This document shows positions 13,531 to 16,486 of a stretch of 16,486 nucleotides of DNA, in pieces. Position 1 is the stretch's first letter. Each line of letters opens with the position of its first letter. The notes under the pieces are model-generated. The model was not told where the DNA came from. It ran no database searches and worked only from the letters and a program-made list of their open reading frames with translations. Source of the DNA: an uncultured Clostridium sp. (GTDB taxonomy: Bacteria > Bacillota > Clostridia > Lachnospirales > Lachnospiraceae); assembly GCA_900543885.1 (NCBI GenBank), contig UQTA01000069.1, positions 1-16,486 of the forward strand, written 5' to 3'. The position numbers and the translations under genes are program-made.

Positions 13531-14262
13531 TTAAAGATATTCATAGGTTATATTCTGGCTCTGGCACCATTCTTCCACCAGCTTCAGGTTTAGTGGGCTG
13601 TGCGCCGGGTGCCGGGAGATCCAAACCGAAGGTTTAGGGCTGTGATACCATAAATTTTCCGGAGCTGGCCCTAGCGTGTCCTCAAACAGAAGGACAACTG
13701 GACGTTCCAGAAATTCTCTCTGCCGAGCAGGTATCCCTTCCTTCTCCCGGTAACGGAGCCGGTAGCCGAGTTGGCACTGACTGTATTTGCAGCGCTGGAG
13801 CTGAACCTGGATACAAGGATGAATAGAAATTCCGCTGTTATCCATATAGGCCAGATAACCGGACTTGGACCGGCTGACCTGCTCATAAGAGATATAATCA
13901 TGATTCTGGACGGGCAGCATGGTGCGTTCTTTCTGAAATGATATTTGAGGAAAGCCAAACGTATCACAGAAATAGAAGTGGCTTTCTCCCGATGAGTCCT
14001 GTACTTCCACAATGTCAGAGACTGACATGGAATGTCCGGTAAAACCAATCTTTTCCAGATAGCGGGTATCCGCTTCATCTTTGCGGTTAAAAATCCGGTA
14101 GATTTCTTCCAGCGTGGTGACTTCAGTCTCTCCGTAGAATACAGACTCATAAATTTCCGCGGGCGGTGATGGATATCCGGCTTTTTGAAAATAGGAAAGC
14201 GGCATAAACATCAGCCTGTGCTGATCCAATTCCGGGATGATCTGATAGATCGTAATTTTCAT
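13531..14262 (-). CDS. YodL-like domain protein
   Basis: A 243-residue protein. Residues 1-110 match the YodL-like domain as I recall it: MKITIYQI, MPLSYFQKAGYP, LEEIYRIFN, then TGHSMSVSDIVEV and HFYFCDTFGFPQISF. This domain is typical of proteins carried on Firmicute conjugative elements, often within large multidomain proteins; its function is unknown. The remaining 130 residues hold RCKYSQCQLGYRLRY, with two Cys, and LERPVVLLFED, and are not recognised. No membrane segment is seen. AAGGAG about 11 bases before the ATG supports the start. A strong 12-bp hairpin (14287-14315) lies just upstream, so expression from the upstream promoter may be reduced. The macro-domain gene follows after 20 bp. 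Confidence 0.78.
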   Translation of the reverse strand: MKITIYQIIPELDQHRLMFMPLSYFQKAGYPSPPAEIYESVFYGETEVTTLEEIYRIFNRKDEADTRYLEKIGFTGHSMSVSDIVEVQDSSGESHFYFCDTFGFPQISFQKERTMLPVQNHDYISYEQVSRSKSGYLAYMDNSGISIHPCIQVQLQRCKYSQCQLGYRLRYREKEGIPARQREFLERPVVLLFEDTLGPAPENLWYHSPKPSVWISRHPAHSPLNLKLVEEWCQSQNITYEYL

Positions 14263-14286
14263 AAGGCATCGTTCTCCTTTGCTAAA

Positions 14287-14315
14287 GAAGGACCTCCCTG
14301 GCCGGAAGATCCTTC
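14287..14315 (-). terminator. Strong intercistronic hairpin upstream of the YodL-like gene
   Basis: GAAGGA...TTCC and GGGAGG...CTTC form a 12-bp stem with GGCCA in the loop (two G-T pairs), read on the minus strand. It is followed by CTTTAGC rather than a full T run. It could be a weak terminator, an RNA processing site or an mRNA-stability element that sets unequal expression across the operon. Confidence 0.55.
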
Positions 14316-14328
14316 GTAATCATTATGG

Positions 14329-14775
14329 TTATTCGTTACACATTGCTTTTTCGTATGTGAGGAGCTGCTCCCAGGTCAGCCATTCCGGCTTTCCGTCTGC
14401 AGGAAGCTCCTCCCATAATTCTTTCATACGGTCAATATGATGCTGCGGATCATTCCTGGATAAGATGGTAACACTCCGGTTCCCATAGCCGAGAAAATAT
14501 TCACAGTCACTCTGCATCCGGCTTAACAGCATATACTGGAACTCATACGGATTTCTCCGGAATGGTTCCGGATCAAAGATATGTTCCTGTCGGATTGGAG
14601 ATACTGGTTCCCCATCCATGTCATTGCCTGTAACAGAATATAAGTCTGGATTTTCGGAATGTCCCAGGTTAAGGTCCTTCCATAAGCGGCTATACTGATC
14701 CTGGTATGTTGGACAGGAAAAATCATCTATGCCGATGAATTTCAGCGTTAAGACCGTCTGCTTCTTTTCTTCCAT
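14329..14775 (-). CDS. LPD11-like domain protein
   Basis: A 148-residue protein. Residues about 74-146 match the LPD11 (large polyvalent protein-associated) pattern: FQYMLLSRMQSDCEYFLGYGNR, a spacer with HIDRMKELWEELP, then KPEWLTWEQLLTYEKAM. The N-terminal half begins LTLKFIGIDDFSCPTYQD and LWKDLNLG and includes GNDMDGEPVSPI, a segment often found in front of LPD11-type domains. These domains belong to polyvalent proteins delivered or carried by conjugative elements and phages, thought to counter host defences; no activity is known for this one. The start has AGGGGTGA about 11 bases upstream. It begins 15 bp after the NADAR gene, clearly in the same transcript. Confidence 0.78.
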   Translation of the reverse strand: MEEKKQTVLTLKFIGIDDFSCPTYQDQYSRLWKDLNLGHSENPDLYSVTGNDMDGEPVSPIRQEHIFDPEPFRRNPYEFQYMLLSRMQSDCEYFLGYGNRSVTILSRNDPQHHIDRMKELWEELPADGKPEWLTWEQLLTYEKAMCNE

Positions 14776-14790
14776 GGTTCATTCACCCCT

Positions 14791-15297
14791 TCATGCAATT
14801 TCATTTTCCATTTCCAAACTCCATTTCAGCTTTTCACGTACATCCATCAGGATAAGCCCTAACTGATTTTCTCCGTTGCCGTTGACCTTGCCCCAGAAGT
14901 AGTCGCCCCAGGTATTGCCTTCTATGAGAAGGCTGTTTCCTGTGGCAAGCAGGGCATCCCGCAGCTCCGGGTTCTGCATAAATTTGCACATACAGATTTC
15001 ATACATCAGGGAAATCTTTACCTTGTCCCAGTCCGGGCGCAACGTGAGTTTCTTTCCCCGCTTTTTGGCTTCTGCCGGGTTATGCAGGCGGAAAATAGAG
15101 AATTGCTGCTGCTCTTTCGCACAGCTGGTCTTCTGTGCCTGGAAAGCGGCTTCATTATTGGCGTAGGTCTGGCCCATATAGGTGACAGGAGCCGGATAAA
15201 AATTGCTGAGAAATGTGTATTTCCCTGTAAAAGAGGAGATAACATTCCTGTGAGTTTGTTTATGGATAGTTTCTTTCGGTTGATAATTAGATTTCAT
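14791..15297 (-). CDS. NADAR family protein (YbiA/DUF1768-like)
   Basis: A 168-residue protein with the NADAR fold spanning residues about 22-158. Landmarks are FLSNFYPAPV (29-38), MGQTYANNEAAFQAQK with the conserved E49, LRPDWDKVKISLMYEI, and GDYFWGKVNGNGENQLG (131-147). Family members act on N-glycosidic bonds of ADP-ribose-type or riboflavin-pathway compounds, and some are reported to remove ADP-ribose from guanine. The start at 15297 is chosen because AAAGGA (minus strand) lies seven to eight bases upstream; the ATG at 15303 abuts it. An intrinsic terminator (15349-15316) ends only about 19 bases before this ATG, so expression depends on readthrough. With the macro-domain gene it forms a possible ADP-ribosylation-reversing pair. 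Confidence 0.92.
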   Translation of the reverse strand: MKSNYQPKETIHKQTHRNVISSFTGKYTFLSNFYPAPVTYMGQTYANNEAAFQAQKTSCAKEQQQFSIFRLHNPAEAKKRGKKLTLRPDWDKVKISLMYEICMCKFMQNPELRDALLATGNSLLIEGNTWGDYFWGKVNGNGENQLGLILMDVREKLKWSLEMENEIA

Positions 15298-15315
15298 GCA
15301 CATTCCTTTCCGCAC

Positions 15316-15349
15316 AAAAAAAGGAACCGCCTATCCTATAGGTAGTTCC
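15316..15349 (-). terminator. Intrinsic terminator immediately before the NADAR gene
   Basis: On the minus strand GGAAC and GTTCC enclose a second stem CCTAT/ATAGG, with a three-base loop, followed by seven T (15322-15316). This is a convincing Rho-independent terminator between 15375 and the NADAR start at 15297, with no room for a promoter after it. Confidence 0.85.
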
Positions 15350-15374
15350 CTTCTTAAACATAGTGCTTCAATAT

Positions 15375-15710
15375 TCAGTTTGTCTGTAATTCTTTTTGTT
15401 CCTGTTCTTCATAGAACCGGTCTGCAATATAGCCCGCTGACTCCGCCCAAAGCGTATTCTCGGTATTCTGCAGAGCCTGATACGTCTTGGAATGGTAAAA
15501 GGCTCCAGCGGCATCCTGGAAAGAAAGATGGCTCCTTTCCTTGATGATGTCGATCACGTCCCGGATCTGGATACACAGGTTCATCGTGATATCTTTGTTA
15601 TTGAAAAATATTTTCCATCCATAGCTTACGAAACCTCCCTTCGGGATTCCAGTGTCAGGTGTTCCGGGGCAAGGGGCGTATGGAAAATCGGATTGAATAC
15701 TCATACTCAT
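15375..15710 (-). CDS. Small unrecognised protein, first gene after a strong promoter
   Basis: A 111-residue frame from the ATG at 15710, chosen because GGAGG (15720-15716) lies five bases upstream; ATGs at 15713 and 15704 are close alternatives. The last ~69 residues look like a conserved helical domain: RDVIDIIKERSHLSFQDAAGAFYHSKTYQALQ, then LWAESAGYIADRFYEE. I have seen similar small clostridial proteins but cannot name the family. The first ~42 residues, rich in Pro and Gly, are not protein-like. A second start at 15584 would give only the conserved part. A 13-codon ORF with its own GGGAGG ends there with an ATGA overlap, so the domain may be made by coupling. Function unknown. Confidence 0.65.
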   Translation of the reverse strand: MSMSIQSDFPYAPCPGTPDTGIPKGGFVSYGWKIFFNNKDITMNLCIQIRDVIDIIKERSHLSFQDAAGAFYHSKTYQALQNTENTLWAESAGYIADRFYEEQEQKELQTN

Positions 15711-15730
15711 CATTGCCTCCATTTGCCCCT

Positions 15731-15759
15731 ATTATACCAGAAATGAATTTGTATTCCAA
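15731..15759 (-). promoter_or_regulatory. Sigma-A promoter within the accessory gene run
   Basis: On the minus strand TTGGAA (15759-15754), 17 bp, then TATAAT (15736-15731). The predicted start near 15724 leaves a very short 5' leader before GGAGG at 15720-15716. This is the only clear promoter seen in the minus-strand run from 16486 to 12600. Confidence 0.75.
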
Positions 15760-15834
15760 CGGAATTATCTGCGGAATGGCCGCAGCATTTCCGGGACTGT
15801 AATGACAGGAGCGGGCTGGATCTTTCTTCTAAAG

Positions 15835-15863
15835 GGAAGGAAACTGCCCGGCAGTTCCTTTCC
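15835..15863 (-). terminator. Hairpin after the DUF4314 gene
   Basis: GGAAAGGAACTGC and GCAGTTTCCTTCC (minus strand) form a 13-bp stem with one mismatch about ten bases after the DUF4314 stop. It is followed by CTTT only, so it is a terminator-like hairpin with a poor T run. Together with the promoter at 15731-15759 it separates two transcription units. Confidence 0.6.
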
Positions 15864-15872
15864 CGAAATCCT

Positions 15873-16115
15873 TTATTCTTTTGTAGCGTTATCTGGATCA
15901 ATCACCCTGCAGGAGTCTTTCCCATATACGACACCTAGGCAGTGATATCCGTCCCATGATATATGTATAGTTCCGATGTCATCGACGTTTATTACCGTAC
16001 CTTGGGTTCCCTTTGGAATTTTTGTGTAGGGATCATCCATGCGGATCAGTTCCACACGGATTCCCGGCGGAAAAGTATTCCTGAGCTTTGCAAGGTTTTC
16101 CTGGCTTATTTCCAT
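15873..16115 (-). CDS. DUF4314 domain protein
   Basis: An 80-residue protein that matches DUF4314 from end to end. It reads VELIRMDDPYTKIPKGTQGTVINVDDIGTIHISWD, then VVYGKDSCRVI. It is predicted to be a small SH3-like beta barrel, cytoplasmic, of unknown function. The family is a regular companion of conjugative-element accessory genes in Firmicutes, which fits the YodL-like and LPD11-like genes nearby. AGGAGAC about six bases before the ATG supports the start. It lies 43 bp after the end of the partial gene at the window edge and is probably co-transcribed with it. A hairpin follows it. Confidence 0.88.
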   Translation of the reverse strand: MEISQENLAKLRNTFPPGIRVELIRMDDPYTKIPKGTQGTVINVDDIGTIHISWDGYHCLGVVYGKDSCRVIDPDNATKE

Positions 16116-16158
16116 TTCTTTGTCTCCTGTTCACTTTTCATGCGTCTCTGTGCTGGCA

Positions 16159-16486
16159 TCAGCCACAGAGAGAGGTTGGATTTTCTGTTTGTTCCAAAGA
16201 AGTCTCCGGATGGAAGTTTTTGCCGTCCTCATAGCCTTGTGCGGAAAAACTGCGGAAGTTTCCAGGATTCAGATTTGCATAAACCCCGCCATTACGCAGG
16301 GAAGCTGCCGCCTTTTCTACTTCCTGGGGAACAGTAAGGACAAGCCCCCAGCCTTCTTCGTGTTGTTTGTTCTGACTCTGGAAGGATTCATAAAGACCGG
16401 CGGCAAAACCTGCACCATAGGCATTGCAGAGTTCCCGCAGCTGCGTCCCGCTATAAATCTTCTTGTACTTCTGGCGAAGCTCCTGG
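16159..16486 (-). CDS. C-terminal part of a DUF2786/DUF7168-like protein (5' end outside window)
   Basis: A minus-strand frame is open from the window edge (first full codon at 16485) to TGA at 16161-16159, giving 108 residues. It begins ELRQKYKKIYSGTQLREL, continues CNAYGAGFAAGLYESF and GWGLVLTVPQEVEKA, and has NPGNF and AQGYEDGK before a short polar tail. GWGLVL.VP and the NPGNF...GY.DGK pattern are what I recall from the C-terminal region of DUF2786/DUF7168 proteins of phages and conjugative elements. The N-terminal domain would lie to the right of the window. It precedes the DUF4314 gene by 43 bp in the same direction. The real coding status is good; the family name is tentative. Confidence 0.65.
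   Translation of the reverse strand, partial: QELRQKYKKIYSGTQLRELCNAYGAGFAAGLYESFQSQNKQHEEGWGLVLTVPQEVEKAAASLRNGGVYANLNPGNFRSFSAQGYEDGKNFHPETSLEQTENPTSLCG

Noticed and set aside
13671..14150. Minus-strand 159-codon ORF in a second frame
   Set aside because: It overlaps the YodL-like gene out of frame; the YodL-like frame has the recognisable domain and ribosome binding site.
15963..16337. Plus-strand 124-codon ORF at the right end
   Set aside because: It is antisense to the DUF4314 gene and the partial DUF2786-like gene, both supported by motifs.

Overview
The window looks like chromosomal or mobile-element DNA from a gut Firmicute of the Lachnospiraceae type. The evidence is moderate GC, strong AGGAGG-type ribosome binding sites, and families common in Clostridia (DUF5348, DUF4314, YodL-like, LPD11-like, NADAR, AAA/DUF4143). 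The right third resembles the accessory cargo of an integrative or conjugative element. No rRNA, tRNA, CRISPR array or transposase was found.

Layout. (1) 1-1181, plus strand: the 3' end of an ABC exporter, a DtxR/MntR-like metalloregulator and a winged-helix protein without a receiver domain. (2) 1269-2375, minus strand: an unrecognised protein carrying about fifteen 9-residue repeats (a likely beta-solenoid). Upstream of it a near-consensus promoter drives a ~160-nt RNA that holds a 31-codon small ORF and ends at an intrinsic terminator before the gene. (3) 2579-4705, plus strand: a DUF5348 protein, an unknown protein and a catalytically incomplete tyrosine-recombinase-like protein form a small operon. 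It is followed by a terminator, four copies of a 13-15 bp motif (one inverted pair plus two direct copies) and a complete tyrosine recombinase. (4) 4780-6024: an AAA/DUF4143 ATPase.

(5) 6115-12570: a divergent sensing and transport module. Minus-strand genes encode an OmpR-family response regulator and a histidine kinase. Plus-strand genes encode a lipoprotein, two FtsX-like permeases, a LolD/MacB-type ATPase and a second receiver-less winged-helix protein. The two divergent promoters carry the same operator with the same spacing to their -10 boxes, so the response regulator probably activates both. The set resembles Vex/Vnc or Bce-type antimicrobial-peptide modules.

(6) 12574-16486, minus strand: an accessory gene run. 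In transcription order it holds a partial DUF2786/DUF7168-like gene, DUF4314, a small conserved-looking protein, a NADAR protein, an LPD11-like protein, a YodL-like protein, a macro-domain protein, and a small Cys-rich protein interrupted by an in-frame TAG. Two different kinds of ADP-ribose-processing fold (NADAR and macro) lie in one gene run with no ADP-ribosyltransferase in the window. This fits a counter-defence or protection function. Intrinsic hairpins inside the run suggest attenuation between its parts.
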